This document shows, piece after piece, positions 25,798 to 34,532 of a stretch of DNA of 64,000 nt. The notes under the pieces were generated by a model, which searched no databases, was not told the origin of the DNA, and saw nothing but the letters and a program-made list of their open reading frames with translations. Position 1 is the first letter of the stretch, and each line of letters opens with the position of its first letter. Location of the stretch: contig NZ_DF820491.1 of the NCBI RefSeq assembly GCF_000691805.2, positions 62,001 to 126,000 of the forward strand. The letters run 5' to 3'. Position numbers and translations under genes: made by a program. The DNA is from Weissella oryzae SG25. Its GTDB lineage: Bacteria; Bacillota; Bacilli; Lactobacillales; Lactobacillaceae.

Positions 25798-26586
25798 ATG
25801 TTTTCTAAGATTAATGGGCACTGGGGTATAAACTCTTTTGGTTTAAAAGTCATTGGTATCGTTTTAATGGTTGCCGATCACATTCATGAAATGTTTTATT
25901 ATGTTGGTGCACCTGAATTTTTAACGATGGTTGGTCGCGTAGTCGCCCCAATTTTCTTATTTTTGGCGGCTGAAGGCTACCACTACACGCATAGTAAAAT
26001 TAAGTATTTGCGTAACCTATTAATTGGTTTTTGGATTACGGCCTTAATGGAAATGCTTTTGCAAAATTGGTTGCCAAATCAGCACATTGTCTTGATTAAT
26101 TCAATTTTCGGCACACTTTTCTTGGGTGTCCTAGCCATGTGGGTTTTTGATAGTTTAAAGCATCCTCGACAAGCGCCCAAAACATTTGGCTGGGGGCTAC
26201 TTGGCCTAGCTTACTTACTATTGAGTAACGTCTTAGTGATCTTACTTCTATCAGCCAACAGTGCCCCTAATCTAGCGCGTTTTGCGCTCTTCTTACCAAC
26301 CGCGCTTACTGTTGAAGGTGGCTTTATTTTTATCCTGTTAGCCCTGTTCTTCCATATTTTTCGTGGTAAAAAATGGCTACAAGCTGGCGTTCTCGTTATT
26401 CTAGGCTTAGCACTCTTCTTCTTGAATGGGCACGGTGATTTTGCTTGGCTACTAGTCTTCGCAGCTCCTCTTATTCTACTTTATACGGGTAAAGAAGGTC
26501 GTAAGGAGAAGTGGTTCTTCTATATTTTCTATCCTAGTCATATTGCTCTGCTCTATATCATTGCAACGCTGTGCTTCCCAAAGTAA
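25798..26586 (+). CDS. TraX-family membrane protein
   Basis: A 262-residue protein with about eight membrane segments, starting behind AAGGAGTC. It shows the TraX pattern: GLKVIGIVLMVADHIHEMF near the N-terminus and GRVVAPIFLFLAAEGYHYT soon after. TraX was named for acetylation of F pilin, but chromosomal homologues in lactic acid bacteria have no known pilin substrate; the fold is related to membrane acyltransferases. So a membrane acyl transfer is a guess. A TATAAT at 25761-25766 lies about 30 bases upstream. It is monocistronic and convergent with truB. Confidence 0.85.
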   Translation: MFSKINGHWGINSFGLKVIGIVLMVADHIHEMFYYVGAPEFLTMVGRVVAPIFLFLAAEGYHYTHSKIKYLRNLLIGFWITALMEMLLQNWLPNQHIVLINSIFGTLFLGVLAMWVFDSLKHPRQAPKTFGWGLLGLAYLLLSNVLVILLLSANSAPNLARFALFLPTALTVEGGFIFILLALFFHIFRGKKWLQAGVLVILGLALFFLNGHGDFAWLLVFAAPLILLYTGKEGRKEKWFFYIFYPSHIALLYIIATLCFPK

Positions 26587-26633
26587 ACAAATTTGAGCTT
26601 CTCACATATAACTTTTAATTCTTTATAAAGTGT

Positions 26634-26675
26634 GAACCCCTAGAGTTAGCAAACATTCGCTGCCTCTAGGGGTTC
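26634..26675. terminator. Bidirectional hairpin between the traX-like gene and truB
   Basis: A perfect 12-bp stem GAACCCCTAGAG / CTCTAGGGGTTC with an 18-base loop between the convergent genes. T-runs are weak on both sides. Confidence 0.7.
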
Positions 26676-26702
26676 ATTTCATTCATAACTAAAGCTACGA
26701 CC

Positions 26703-27614
26703 TTAATCTAAATCTAACTGACGGTATGGCCGATAAAGCTCTTTATCTGCATTCCAAGTGTAGACCGATTTAGTTGCGCCTTGGTAAGTCAAAACTAGCT
26801 GGTCAACTAGGCCCGGATTAATCGTCGCTGGTAGCCCGACACCTTGCTGAACTTTCGCAAACTCGCTTGCACTAAGCGCGTACTGTGGTAAGTCTACTAA
26901 GGCTGTACCAAGCGGTTTTAGCCAATCTCCTAAATCATCTGTGGCAGTCATCTGTTCTGCAATTTCGCTTAACGAATGAGTTTCGCTTAACACAAACCCG
27001 CCAGCTGCCTGTCGCGTTAATTGGCTCATCACAGCTGCAACCCCAAGCGACTTACCTAAATCAACCGCAAGGGTTCGAATATAAGTTCCTTTAGAAACGG
27101 CTGCTTCGAACCGGAATTTTTGTAAGCCCTCGGCTGCATCAAACTTGCTATCCGTTAGGCGTTCGAAGCGATAAATCATTGCCTGACGTACAGGTCGCTC
27201 AACACTTTCTCCCGCCCGGGCATACTCATATAAACGCCGTCCATTCACTTTAACGGCTGAATACATTGGTGGAATTTGGGTAATTGCGCCAGTTAGCTGA
27301 GCCATCGCTTGCATTAATTCTGCATCACTAAAGGGCTTAGCTAATGGGGTTTTCTCAATCACTTCACCATCAAGATCTTCAGTCGTAGTTGCAAATCCCA
27401 AAGTTACCTCACCGGTATACACCTTACCCGCACTTTGTAAAAATTCAATGGTCTTTGTTGCCTTTCCTAAAGCAATTGGTAAAACACCATCAACATTTGG
27501 ATCGAGTGTTCCGGCATGCCCAATTTTTTTCATGTGTAAAATCTTCCGTAATTTAAAAACTACGTCATGACTTGTCATACCGACTTCTTTATATACGGGT
27601 AATATTCCATCCAT
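26703..27614 (-). CDS. truB: tRNA pseudouridine-55 synthase
   Basis: A 303-residue enzyme that converts U55 in the T-loop of tRNAs to pseudouridine. The catalytic Asp38 is in GHAGTLDPNVDGVLP; KVYTGEVTLGFATTTEDLDGE and IPPMYSAVKVNGRRLYEYAR are further family motifs, and a PUA-like tail closes the protein. It lies downstream of rbfA as in many Firmicutes, but a terminator separates them here, so it may have its own promoter. The ribosome site (GGATAAGCTGAG) is weak. Confidence 0.95.
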   Translation of the reverse strand: MDGILPVYKEVGMTSHDVVFKLRKILHMKKIGHAGTLDPNVDGVLPIALGKATKTIEFLQSAGKVYTGEVTLGFATTTEDLDGEVIEKTPLAKPFSDAELMQAMAQLTGAITQIPPMYSAVKVNGRRLYEYARAGESVERPVRQAMIYRFERLTDSKFDAAEGLQKFRFEAAVSKGTYIRTLAVDLGKSLGVAAVMSQLTRQAAGGFVLSETHSLSEIAEQMTATDDLGDWLKPLGTALVDLPQYALSASEFAKVQQGVGLPATINPGLVDQLVLTYQGATKSVYTWNADKELYRPYRQLDLD

Positions 27615-27687
27615 CTCAGCTTATCCATCCATCTTTTATTTGATATAACATTCTAGCATATTTACTAAAAATTTTTTCTAAAAAAAA

Positions 27688-27737
27688 AAGATTGAATCAG
27701 CCAGTTAATCGCTAATTAGCGGCCTTAATCAATCTTT
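27688..27737 (-). terminator. Terminator after rbfA
   Basis: Outer stem AAAGATTGA / TCAATCTTT with an inner stem-loop, followed by about ten T on the minus strand. It closes the rimP-to-rbfA unit. Confidence 0.85.
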
Positions 27738-27743
27738 GTTTTT

Positions 27744-28100
27744 TTATTTATCTTGTTGGAGCTTACGAATTAAATCGTCAATTTTATTACCATAAGCGAC
27801 TGAATCGTCTTTTACAAATGATAACTCAGGAGTCTTATAGATTCGAATCCGGCTGCCTAATTCGCGTCGAATCAAACCAGTAGCTGCTTCTAAGCCGGCT
27901 TTGGCCTTTTGATTATCTGATGCTAATTCAGACATAACTGAATAAAAAATCTTTGCCTGTTGCAAATCACCAGTGACTTCGACACCGGTAACTGTAACTC
28001 CTTCAACGCGTGGATCACGAATGCGCTTGAGTAAAATATCATTTACTTCGCGTTGAATTTCTTGCTCCAAGCGTCCAACACGGAAATTTGATTGTGCCAT
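27744..28100 (-). CDS. rbfA: Ribosome-binding factor A
   Basis: A 118-residue KH-fold protein that binds the 30S subunit and supports late maturation of the 16S rRNA 5' end. The signature VGRLEQEIQREVNDILLKRIRDPR is followed by VTVTGVEVTGDLQQAKIFYS, as in the family. It starts 29 bases after infB with GGAGAC upstream and is the last gene of the rimP operon. Confidence 0.95.
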   Translation of the reverse strand: MAQSNFRVGRLEQEIQREVNDILLKRIRDPRVEGVTVTGVEVTGDLQQAKIFYSVMSELASDNQKAKAGLEAATGLIRRELGSRIRIYKTPELSFVKDDSVAYGNKIDDLIRKLQQDK

Positions 28101-28129
28101 TGCTTGTCTCCTTTATCAAGATGTAAAAA

Positions 28130-30355
28130 TTAACGAGGAATCTCAACCATTTCGTAGGCTTCCAAAGTATCGCCAATCTTTTCATCATTGTAATTCTCGA
28201 TTGTCAAACCGAAGTCATAACCATTCTTAACTTCCTTGACATCATCCTTATAACGACGCAATGAACCTAATTTACCATCGTAAATTACGATACCATCACG
28301 AATCAAACGGACTGATGAATTACGAGTAATCTTACCAGATGTTACCATACCACCAACGATGGTACCAACCTTAGAAACCTTGAATAACTCACGTACGTCA
28401 GCTGTACCAACGACACGCTCTTCAAATTCAGGGTCAAGTTGTCCCTTCATCGCTGCTTCAATTTCATCAATGGCGTTATAAATAACTGAGTGCAAACGAA
28501 TATCAACCTTATCAGACTCAGCTTGTTGCTTAGCTTGAGGAGTTGGTCGAACGTTGAACCCGATGATAATTGCGCCAGAAGCTTCAGCTAAGGTAATATC
28601 TGATTCGTTAATGGCACCAACGGCTGTATGCAAAATATCAACCTTAACACCTTCAACGTCAATCTTACGGAATGATCCAGCCAAAGCTTCAACTGATCCT
28701 TGTACATCCGCCTTAATAATTACAGGAACTGACTTCATTTGCTTCTCGGCCATCTTGTTGAACAAGTCAGAAACTGAAACCACATTATTGCGGTTACGCT
28801 CTGCCAACAAGGCCCGCTTAGCACGTTCTTCACCAGCTGCACGCGCAGTCTTTTCATCTTCAAAGACAACGAATCGATCACCAGCAGAAGGTACATCATT
28901 CAAACCAGTAATTTCAACGGGTGTTGAAGGTAGAGCTTCTTTAATGCGACGACCACGATCATTAGTCATGGTACGAACCTTACCAAAAGTATTACCAACA
29001 ACAATTGGGTCACCAATGCGCATTGTACCTTGTTGTACCAAGACAGTTGCCACAGTTCCGCGACCCTTATCCAAACGAGCTTCAATTACTGAACCAGCTG
29101 CGCGTTGTTCTGGGTTAGCTTGTAGCTCCAAAACATCAGCTTGCAAAAGCACCATCTCAAGTAATTCATCAATATTTTGACCAAACTTAGCCGAAATATT
29201 AACAAAGATAGTGTCTCCACCATACTCTTCTGGGATTAGTTCGTATTGCATCAATTGGTTGATTACATTTTCAGGGTTTGCACCTGGCTTATCAATCTTA
29301 TTAACCGCAACAATAATTGGTGTCTTGGCTGCCTTAGCATGATTAATTGCTTCAATTGTTTGTGGCATAACACCATCATCAGCAGCAACCACTAGGATTG
29401 TAATATCAGTAATATCAGCTCCACGTGCCCGCATCGCTGTAAAGGCCGCGTGACCAGGGGTATCCAAGAAGGTTACCAACCGACCAGTATCGGTCTTAAC
29501 TTGATAAGCTCCGATATGTTGTGTGATTCCACCAGCTTCACCCTCAGTAATATGAGAATTACGCAAGTAATCTAGCAAGGTGGTCTTTCCATGATCAACG
29601 TGTCCCATGATTGTTACAACCGGTGCACGTGGTTCAAGGTCTTCAGTATTAGTTGATTCGCTCTCAAAGAATTGGTCCAAGTCAGCAATATCAACTTCAA
29701 CCTTCTTTTCCGCATTGATGCCGTAATCAGCTGCCAAAACTTCAATCGTGTCATCATCAAGTGATTGGTTTTGATTTACCATTACACCCAACATGAACAA
29801 CTTCTTGATGATTTCAGTTGCATCACGGTGAATCAACTTTGCAATATCTTGTACGTTCATCCCAGTTGTGTAAAGCAAGGTCTCTGGTAATGGTTGATCC
29901 TTACGTACAGTTGGGGCTGGCTTATTTTCGTTAACATTGTTGCGATTATTGCGCCGACCCTTTTTGTTAGAACGGAAGTTATTGTTGTTTCCACGGTTGT
30001 TGTTGTTATTACGACCGTGAGAATTATTGCTATTATTTTGTTGATTATTGTTACGGCCGCTACGTGGGCTCGTGCTTTGCACATTCCGGTTACCACGTGG
30101 CTTGTATTCAGTTTCAGTTTCATTGTTACGACTAGCTTGCTTTGGAGCAGCTGGTGTAGCTTTGCTTTCAACTTTTTTTGGTGCAGCTGTTTTTGCAGCT
30201 GGCTTTTTAATACTATCAGTCAGAATCTTTTCCGCCTTTTCATCAATTGTTGACATATGATTTTTAACATCGATACCAGCCTTCTCCGCGGCCACTACCA
30301 AATTTTTGGAAGGAACATTTAGTTCTTTAGCTAATTCGTAAATACGTTTTGTCAT
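28130..30355 (-). CDS. infB: Translation initiation factor IF-2
   Basis: A 741-residue GTPase that brings fMet-tRNA to the 30S subunit and promotes subunit joining. Residues 1-~50 form the N-terminal IF2N helix domain ([15 protein letters not shown]); ~50-150 are a disordered linker with an Asn/Arg-rich stretch; a second IF2N domain follows; then the G domain with [15 protein letters not shown] and NKID; then the beta-barrel and C-terminal fMet-tRNA-binding domains. AAGGAGG precedes the ATG. It lies eleven bases after ylxQ. Confidence 0.97.
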   Translation of the reverse strand: MTKRIYELAKELNVPSKNLVVAAEKAGIDVKNHMSTIDEKAEKILTDSIKKPAAKTAAPKKVESKATPAAPKQASRNNETETEYKPRGNRNVQSTSPRSGRNNNQQNNSNNSHGRNNNNNRGNNNNFRSNKKGRRNNRNNVNENKPAPTVRKDQPLPETLLYTTGMNVQDIAKLIHRDATEIIKKLFMLGVMVNQNQSLDDDTIEVLAADYGINAEKKVEVDIADLDQFFESESTNTEDLEPRAPVVTIMGHVDHGKTTLLDYLRNSHITEGEAGGITQHIGAYQVKTDTGRLVTFLDTPGHAAFTAMRARGADITDITILVVAADDGVMPQTIEAINHAKAAKTPIIVAVNKIDKPGANPENVINQLMQYELIPEEYGGDTIFVNISAKFGQNIDELLEMVLLQADVLELQANPEQRAAGSVIEARLDKGRGTVATVLVQQGTMRIGDPIVVGNTFGKVRTMTNDRGRRIKEALPSTPVEITGLNDVPSAGDRFVVFEDEKTARAAGEERAKRALLAERNRNNVVSVSDLFNKMAEKQMKSVPVIIKADVQGSVEALAGSFRKIDVEGVKVDILHTAVGAINESDITLAEASGAIIIGFNVRPTPQAKQQAESDKVDIRLHSVIYNAIDEIEAAMKGQLDPEFEERVVGTADVRELFKVSKVGTIVGGMVTSGKITRNSSVRLIRDGIVIYDGKLGSLRRYKDDVKEVKNGYDFGLTIENYNDEKIGDTLEAYEMVEIPR

Positions 30356-30366
30356 GCGAATCCTCC

Positions 30367-30672
30367 TTAAAGTTCCAGATACTCCCGCATCTTCTTTGCG
30401 AATCCACGATCAGCAACAGCAATGACGGTTCGGGCAAGACCAGTTGCATCGGCCAACTCCTGTCGTGTCAAATCTGTTGTAAAAGTTACTTCGTAACTAG
30501 TGGTTTTATCTGTAAATTTCTTCTTACTGCTAGCCCCACCATCTTCAGCAAAGAAAACAAGGTTTGCCTTTTTTGCACGGATGGCACTTAGCACCATCTC
30601 TTCGCCAGTAACTAATTTACCAGCACGTCGCGCTAGGCCGAGTAAGTTTAATAATTTTTGCTTATCTTTCAT
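30367..30672 (-). CDS. ylxQ: L7Ae-family kink-turn RNA-binding protein YlxQ
   Basis: A 101-residue L7Ae/L30e-type protein, [19 protein letters not shown] at the start being characteristic. Such proteins bind kink-turn RNA; the cellular target of YlxQ is not settled. I start at ATG 30670-30672, which overlaps the ylxR end by eleven bases and has AAGGAA upstream; the open frame continues further into ylxR without a site. The gene order nusA-ylxR-ylxQ-infB is conserved across Firmicutes. Confidence 0.92.
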   Translation of the reverse strand: MKDKQKLLNLLGLARRAGKLVTGEEMVLSAIRAKKANLVFFAEDGGASSKKKFTDKTTSYEVTFTTDLTRQELADATGLARTVIAVADRGFAKKMREYLEL

Positions 30673-30961
30673 CCCCAAACAATTCCTTTCGGGCTTGTTG
30701 GTGGTCAACATAAGCAACTAATTCATCGTAAAAGTCATCCGTTAATTTAACAGTAAAGACGCGATCAAAAGTACGCTTCTTTTTTGCTAATTGAGCAACT
30801 TTAACGTCCAAAGAAATATAAGCCCCCCGGCCGTTAGCACGGTTAGTTGGGTCAAGTAGTACTTCACCTTCAGGTGTCTTAACTACTCGCACAAGATCCT
30901 TTTTGGGCACCATTTCTCCCGTTACAATATCTTTGCGCATCGGAATTTTACGTGTTGCCAT
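30662..30961 (-). CDS. rnpM: YlxR/RnpM, RNase P modulator
   Basis: A 99-residue DUF448 protein with the family motifs RKIPMRKDIVTGEMVPKKDLVRVV, GEVLLDPTNRANGRGAYIS and the C-terminal FDRVF. YlxR (RnpM) binds the RNase P RNA and modulates its activity; earlier work proposed a nucleoid or transcription role. It lies eleven bases after nusA, with AAGGGGTG upstream, and overlaps ylxQ. Confidence 0.93.
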   Translation of the reverse strand: MATRKIPMRKDIVTGEMVPKKDLVRVVKTPEGEVLLDPTNRANGRGAYISLDVKVAQLAKKKRTFDRVFTVKLTDDFYDELVAYVDHQQARKELFGDER

Positions 30962-30972
30962 AAATTCACCCC

Positions 30973-32154
30973 TTATTCTTCATCAAAGCGGCGATCCAAA
31001 GCAGCCTCAACCTCATCTAAGTCAGGAAGCTCAGCTTCCGTATTAGCATCAACGGTTGGTGCAGTCGCTTGGTGTGCTTCTTTTTCCACCATTGAAGCCG
31101 TAACATTGTCACGCTCTGATTCTGGCTTAATATCAATCTTGTAATTAGTCAAACGAGCAGCTAGACGGGCGTTTTGTCCTCGCTTACCAATTGCCAATGA
31201 TAGTTGATAATCCGGTACGAGTACTGTTACTGCCCGATCGTTACTTGGATCAAAAATTACATCAACCACTTCGGCCGGTGACAAGGCATTAATAATGAAT
31301 TGAGCCGGGTCTTCTGTCCATTCAATAATGTCCATGTTTTCACCGGAAAGTTCATTAACAACTGCTTGAACCCGTGTACCACGTTGACCAACCATTGTAC
31401 CCACAGCATCTAGATTGCTGTTGTTTGAATAAACGGCCACCTTAGCGCGATCACCAGCTTCACGGGCAATTGACTTAATCTCAACTGTACCATCATAAAC
31501 CTCTGGTACTTCGGCTTCAAACAAGCGCTTAACCAAGTCAGGATGTGCACGTGATACGAACACTTGTGGTCCCTTAGCATTGTTTTCAACTGCTGAAACT
31601 AAGACCTTGATTTTATCACCCATTTGATATTGCTCATTTGGCATTTGATCTTGCGGCTTCATCGCTGCAAATTGATTACCTGGCAAAATCATGTAAAGGT
31701 AACGGTTATCTTGTCGTTCAACTTCACCGGTGATAACTTCATCTTCATATTCAGCAAACTTTGTATAAACAATTTCACGTTCAGCTTCACGCACTTTTTG
31801 CATGATAATTTGCTTAGCTGTTTGTGCTGCTAACCGGCCAAAGTCTGATGGTGTTACTTCAAAACGTAGTTCATCACCAACTTCATAAGCGCGATTAATT
31901 GCCTGTGCATCTTCAAGTGAAACTTCATCATAAGGGTCAACTAGGTCATCGACGTCACTAACAACCGTCTTAACCGCATAGACTTTGATATTGCCCTTCT
32001 TTTGATCAAATTCAACTTCAACATTTTCAGCTTCGTCATAATTTTTTTGGTAGGCCTTGGTCAAAGCAGTTTCAATTGCTTCAATCAAGATTTCTTTCTT
32101 AATTCCCTTTTCTTCTTCAAGAGCGTTAAGAGCTGATACTAATTCCTTACTCAT
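30973..32154 (-). CDS. nusA: Transcription termination/antitermination factor NusA
   Basis: A 393-residue NusA of the Gram-positive type without the acidic C-terminal repeats of enterobacteria. Order: N-terminal RNA-polymerase-binding domain (~1-125), S1 domain (~135-200), two KH domains (~205-345, with GTMVGQRGTRVQAV and AIGKRGQNARLAARLT), and a short acidic tail ending FDEE. It binds the elongation complex and stimulates pausing and intrinsic termination. It follows rimP by 19 bases and is under the leader terminator described below, which would let it control its own level. Confidence 0.97.
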   Translation of the reverse strand: MSKELVSALNALEEEKGIKKEILIEAIETALTKAYQKNYDEAENVEVEFDQKKGNIKVYAVKTVVSDVDDLVDPYDEVSLEDAQAINRAYEVGDELRFEVTPSDFGRLAAQTAKQIIMQKVREAEREIVYTKFAEYEDEVITGEVERQDNRYLYMILPGNQFAAMKPQDQMPNEQYQMGDKIKVLVSAVENNAKGPQVFVSRAHPDLVKRLFEAEVPEVYDGTVEIKSIAREAGDRAKVAVYSNNSNLDAVGTMVGQRGTRVQAVVNELSGENMDIIEWTEDPAQFIINALSPAEVVDVIFDPSNDRAVTVLVPDYQLSLAIGKRGQNARLAARLTNYKIDIKPESERDNVTASMVEKEAHQATAPTVDANTEAELPDLDEVEAALDRRFDEE

Positions 32155-32173
32155 TTTGGTTCTCCATTAAAAA

Positions 32174-32860
32174 CTAGAAATCATTCGCTTGGCGGGCTTG
32201 TGCAACCGCGGCACGTGGAATTTCTACCACTTGTTCATCATCCATTTTTAATTCTAAAATTGTTTCATCGGCCTTTAGTAACTCACCAGTAAAGTCCTTA
32301 ACTCCCGCAATCTTTTGGTAAGTTGAAACATGTACCATCTTATTGATGGCCCAGGCAAAATCTTCCTGGCTGGTTAAAATTCGCACTTGGCTAATCGCCA
32401 AATGAGCCGATTTAACTTGATTCATTGGTAGCTCAAGCGTCTTACGCTTACCCTTGGTAGTTTTAACTAGGGTCAGACTACTATCAGTTACTGCTTGTAG
32501 CTCAGCATCAAATTCAGTTAAATCATCCAAAGGAACATTAAGCTCTAGGTGAATTGTCTTTTCAAGCGCCCAAGTAAAGTCCTCTAAGCGCTTCAGAGCA
32601 CGTTGTGCACCTGGTGATGAAACATCCATCATGTAGGCAGCTGGAAATGGGTCAGGAGCTATTTGGTCTAATTGTTCACCAATCAACTCCGTCAACATCA
32701 CCAAATCATCCATCGTAATTGCGCCATGTTGCCGGTCAACTAGGATACGCAAAACCATATCACTATCTTGCTTTTCGTAAATTACATCCCAAAGATCAAA
32801 CTCACGTTCCGCTAAAATCGGTGTGAGTACAGTTTTAACGGTTTCTACAACACCTGTCAT
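32174..32860 (-). CDS. rimP: Ribosome maturation factor RimP with a duplicated C-terminal domain
   Basis: RimP assists 30S assembly. The N-terminal domain (~1-88) is normal (FDLWDVIYEK, VDRQHGAITMDDL, MDVSSPGAQRALKRLEDF). The family is usually about 150-160 residues; this protein has 228, because the C-terminal SH3-like domain appears twice: residues 93-156 (EDFTWALEKTIHL...TEFDAEL...LELPMNQVKSAHLAI) and 167-226 (EDFAWAINKMVHV...KDFTGEL...VEIPRAAVAQARQA). The second copy keeps the usual YQKIAGVK segment; the first has diverged there. GGGAGG precedes the ATG. It is the first gene of the operon. Confidence 0.92.
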   Translation of the reverse strand: MTGVVETVKTVLTPILAEREFDLWDVIYEKQDSDMVLRILVDRQHGAITMDDLVMLTELIGEQLDQIAPDPFPAAYMMDVSSPGAQRALKRLEDFTWALEKTIHLELNVPLDDLTEFDAELQAVTDSSLTLVKTTKGKRKTLELPMNQVKSAHLAISQVRILTSQEDFAWAINKMVHVSTYQKIAGVKDFTGELLKADETILELKMDDEQVVEIPRAAVAQARQANDF

Positions 32861-32899
32861 AAATTCCTCCCTTCACTTTTGTTAATCGAGTAAAACTCC

Positions 32900-32941
32900 A
32901 AAAAAAGGAGCGGCCAATCCTTTAATAGAAGACGGCCACTC
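32900..32941 (-). terminator. Intrinsic terminator inside the rimP-nusA leader
   Basis: On the minus strand GAGTGGCC pairs with GGCCGCTC across an 18-base loop (32908-32941), followed by CTTTTTTT. It lies between the operon promoter and the rimP start, so it must be read through for expression: a leader attenuator. Confidence 0.8.
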
Positions 32942-32970
32942 ACATTCATGAGCTATTAATAACAAAGATA

Positions 32971-32999
32971 ATTATAGCTTATCTAGCTAGTGAATGCAA
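32971..32999 (-). promoter_or_regulatory. Promoter of the rimP-nusA-infB operon
   Basis: TTGCAT (32994-32999 complement), 17-base spacer, TATAAT (32971-32976 complement). Transcription should start near 32964, giving a leader of about 100 bases that contains the terminator hairpin. Confidence 0.82.
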
Positions 33000-33019
33000 A
33001 TATATGGTCTAATGTTCAA

Positions 33020-33047
33020 AAAAAGCCGGAACATTTGTCCCGGCTTT
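33020..33047 (-). terminator. Terminator after tRNA-Arg
   Basis: Stem GCCGGGACA / TGTTCCGGC (one G-U) followed by TTTTTTT on the minus strand, a few bases after the tRNA. Confidence 0.88.
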
Positions 33048-33052
33048 CAATA

Positions 33053-33126
33053 TGCACCTAGCAGGAGTCGAACCTGCAACCTTCTGATTCGTAGTCAGAC
33101 ACTCTATCCAATTGCGCTATAGGTGC
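33053..33126 (-). tRNA. tRNA-Arg (anticodon ACG)
   Basis: A 74-base cloverleaf: acceptor GCACCTA / TAGGTGC with discriminator A, D-arm GCGCAATTGGATAGAGT, anticodon stem-loop TCTGA-CTACGAA-TCAGA giving ACG (inosine expected at the first position, reading CGU/CGC/CGA), and T-arm with TTCGACT. The terminal CCA is not encoded. It is a lone tRNA gene with its own promoter and terminator. Confidence 0.97.
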
Positions 33127-33132
33127 AAAACT

Positions 33133-33186
33133 CTGTTGCTAATTAACAACAGAATTTATCTTACACTATCTATCGCTGCAAAGCAA
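33133..33186 (-). promoter_or_regulatory. tRNA-Arg promoter and adjacent hairpin
   Basis: TTGCTT (33181-33186 complement), 17 bases, TAAGAT (33158-33163 complement) lie just after the mgtE stop. A hairpin CTGTTG-N8-CAACAG (33133-33152) with a short T-run follows and lies close to the tRNA 5' end; it may be a weak mgtE terminator or part of the tRNA precursor. Confidence 0.55.
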
Positions 33187-33189
33187 GGC

Positions 33190-34521
33190 TTAGTTCATAA
33201 AATGACTAATAAATAAGCCCGCAATTGAGAAATAAATCATAACTGAAGTTAAATCAGATAAAGTTGTGATAAATGGTCCGGAGGCAACAGCTGGGTCAAC
33301 TCCAAAACGGTCCATAATCCGTGGAATAAAAGCACCGGCAATATTAGCAACTAAAATTGCAATCCCCATAGCTAATCCGACAGCCAAGCCCAAAAGCATA
33401 TCACCCTTCCAAACCCAAATAACAATAAAGATGGTTGCACCGGCAACCACACCAACGGTTATCCCAATGATAAGCTCGGTGATAAAGGCACGTATAATAT
33501 TTGGTCGCTCGCCTAAGGACAGACGTCGAATTGCAATCGCTAATGACTGTGTCCCAGCATTACCACCTGTTCCAGTAATTAAAGAGACAAACACAGCTAA
33601 GACCGATGCTCTAGCAATTAAACTATCGTAACCATCAATAATGGTACTTGTACCTAAGCCTAAAAAGATTAAGCCAATTAACCACGGTAATCGTTTAAGC
33701 GCCGCAAGCAATGGATTTTGCTGCGGGGCGTTGACATCAGTTCCTGCTAAGGCTGAATAATCTTCGCTGGCCTCTGTATCAAGCACATGCACGATATCAT
33801 CAATAGTAATCATCCCAACTAGCTTACCTGCTTCAATAACTGGCAAAGCTACAAAATTATAGTCAGCCATAAGGCGCGCAACAACTTCTTGATCTTCAGC
33901 CGGATTGGTTGTGATTAAATGATGATTCATTACATCTTTTACCAGTGTTTGTGCATCATTTAAAATAAGGGCTCGAAAAGAAAGTACCCCTACTAATGCA
34001 TCTGCCTGATCAGTAACATAGATATACTGAAAAGACTCAATTCTTTGCGCTGCCGTTTTTATTGTAGCTAAAGCTTTTTTAACCGTCATTGTGGCGGTCA
34101 CTGCCACATAATTATTATTCATCAAAGCGCCAGCTGTACCAGCTGGATAGACTTTTACGGCCTGAGGATTGGATAATAAATCCATATAGGTCTGACGCTG
34201 CTCTTCGTCTAACAAACTCAATAATTGACTAGCGTTGTCAGAATACATATGCTCTAACAATTGAACCGCTTGATTTTTACCAAGCTGTGCCAAGAGTTCT
34301 GCAGCATTCGCCTTGGTATAGTTGATGTCGTTAAACATATGTGCAAGTTCTACCAAGTCTAACCATTCCACAATTGTGGCACGCTCAGTTAAATTTGATT
34401 GCAGATAAAACTGGCCTTGGACATGCGGATGTAAATCAAGAAATAACTTTAGAAATGGAGTACGACGTGCATTTTTTAGATCAGCTTTTAATTGCAAGGT
34501 AATCGCTTGATTTTTATCCAT
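33190..34521 (-). CDS. mgtE: Magnesium transporter MgtE
   Basis: A 443-residue Mg2+ channel. The N-terminal superhelical domain (~1-125) and two CBS domains (~130-250) sense cytoplasmic Mg2+; the C-terminal pore has five helices from ~275, including the signature GNAGTQSLAIAIRRLSLGE and the last-helix FITTLSDLTSVMIYF with its pore Asp. It imports Mg2+ when internal levels fall. It is last in relQ-nadK-rlu-mgtE, eleven bases after rlu, with AAGGAGAAG before the ATG. Confidence 0.95.
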   Translation of the reverse strand: MDKNQAITLQLKADLKNARRTPFLKLFLDLHPHVQGQFYLQSNLTERATIVEWLDLVELAHMFNDINYTKANAAELLAQLGKNQAVQLLEHMYSDNASQLLSLLDEEQRQTYMDLLSNPQAVKVYPAGTAGALMNNNYVAVTATMTVKKALATIKTAAQRIESFQYIYVTDQADALVGVLSFRALILNDAQTLVKDVMNHHLITTNPAEDQEVVARLMADYNFVALPVIEAGKLVGMITIDDIVHVLDTEASEDYSALAGTDVNAPQQNPLLAALKRLPWLIGLIFLGLGTSTIIDGYDSLIARASVLAVFVSLITGTGGNAGTQSLAIAIRRLSLGERPNIIRAFITELIIGITVGVVAGATIFIVIWVWKGDMLLGLAVGLAMGIAILVANIAGAFIPRIMDRFGVDPAVASGPFITTLSDLTSVMIYFSIAGLFISHFMN

Positions 34522-34532
34522 GCCGCTTCTCC

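Noticed and set aside
28554-29180. A 208-codon open frame on the plus strand opposite infB
   Set aside because: Antisense to the conserved G domain of IF-2, with no ribosome site or recognisable motif.
29894-30260. Hydrophobic Ile/Val/Thr-rich frames on the plus strand opposite infB
   Set aside because: They are the complement of the Asn-rich linker codons (AAT/AAC read as ATT/GTT), not membrane proteins.
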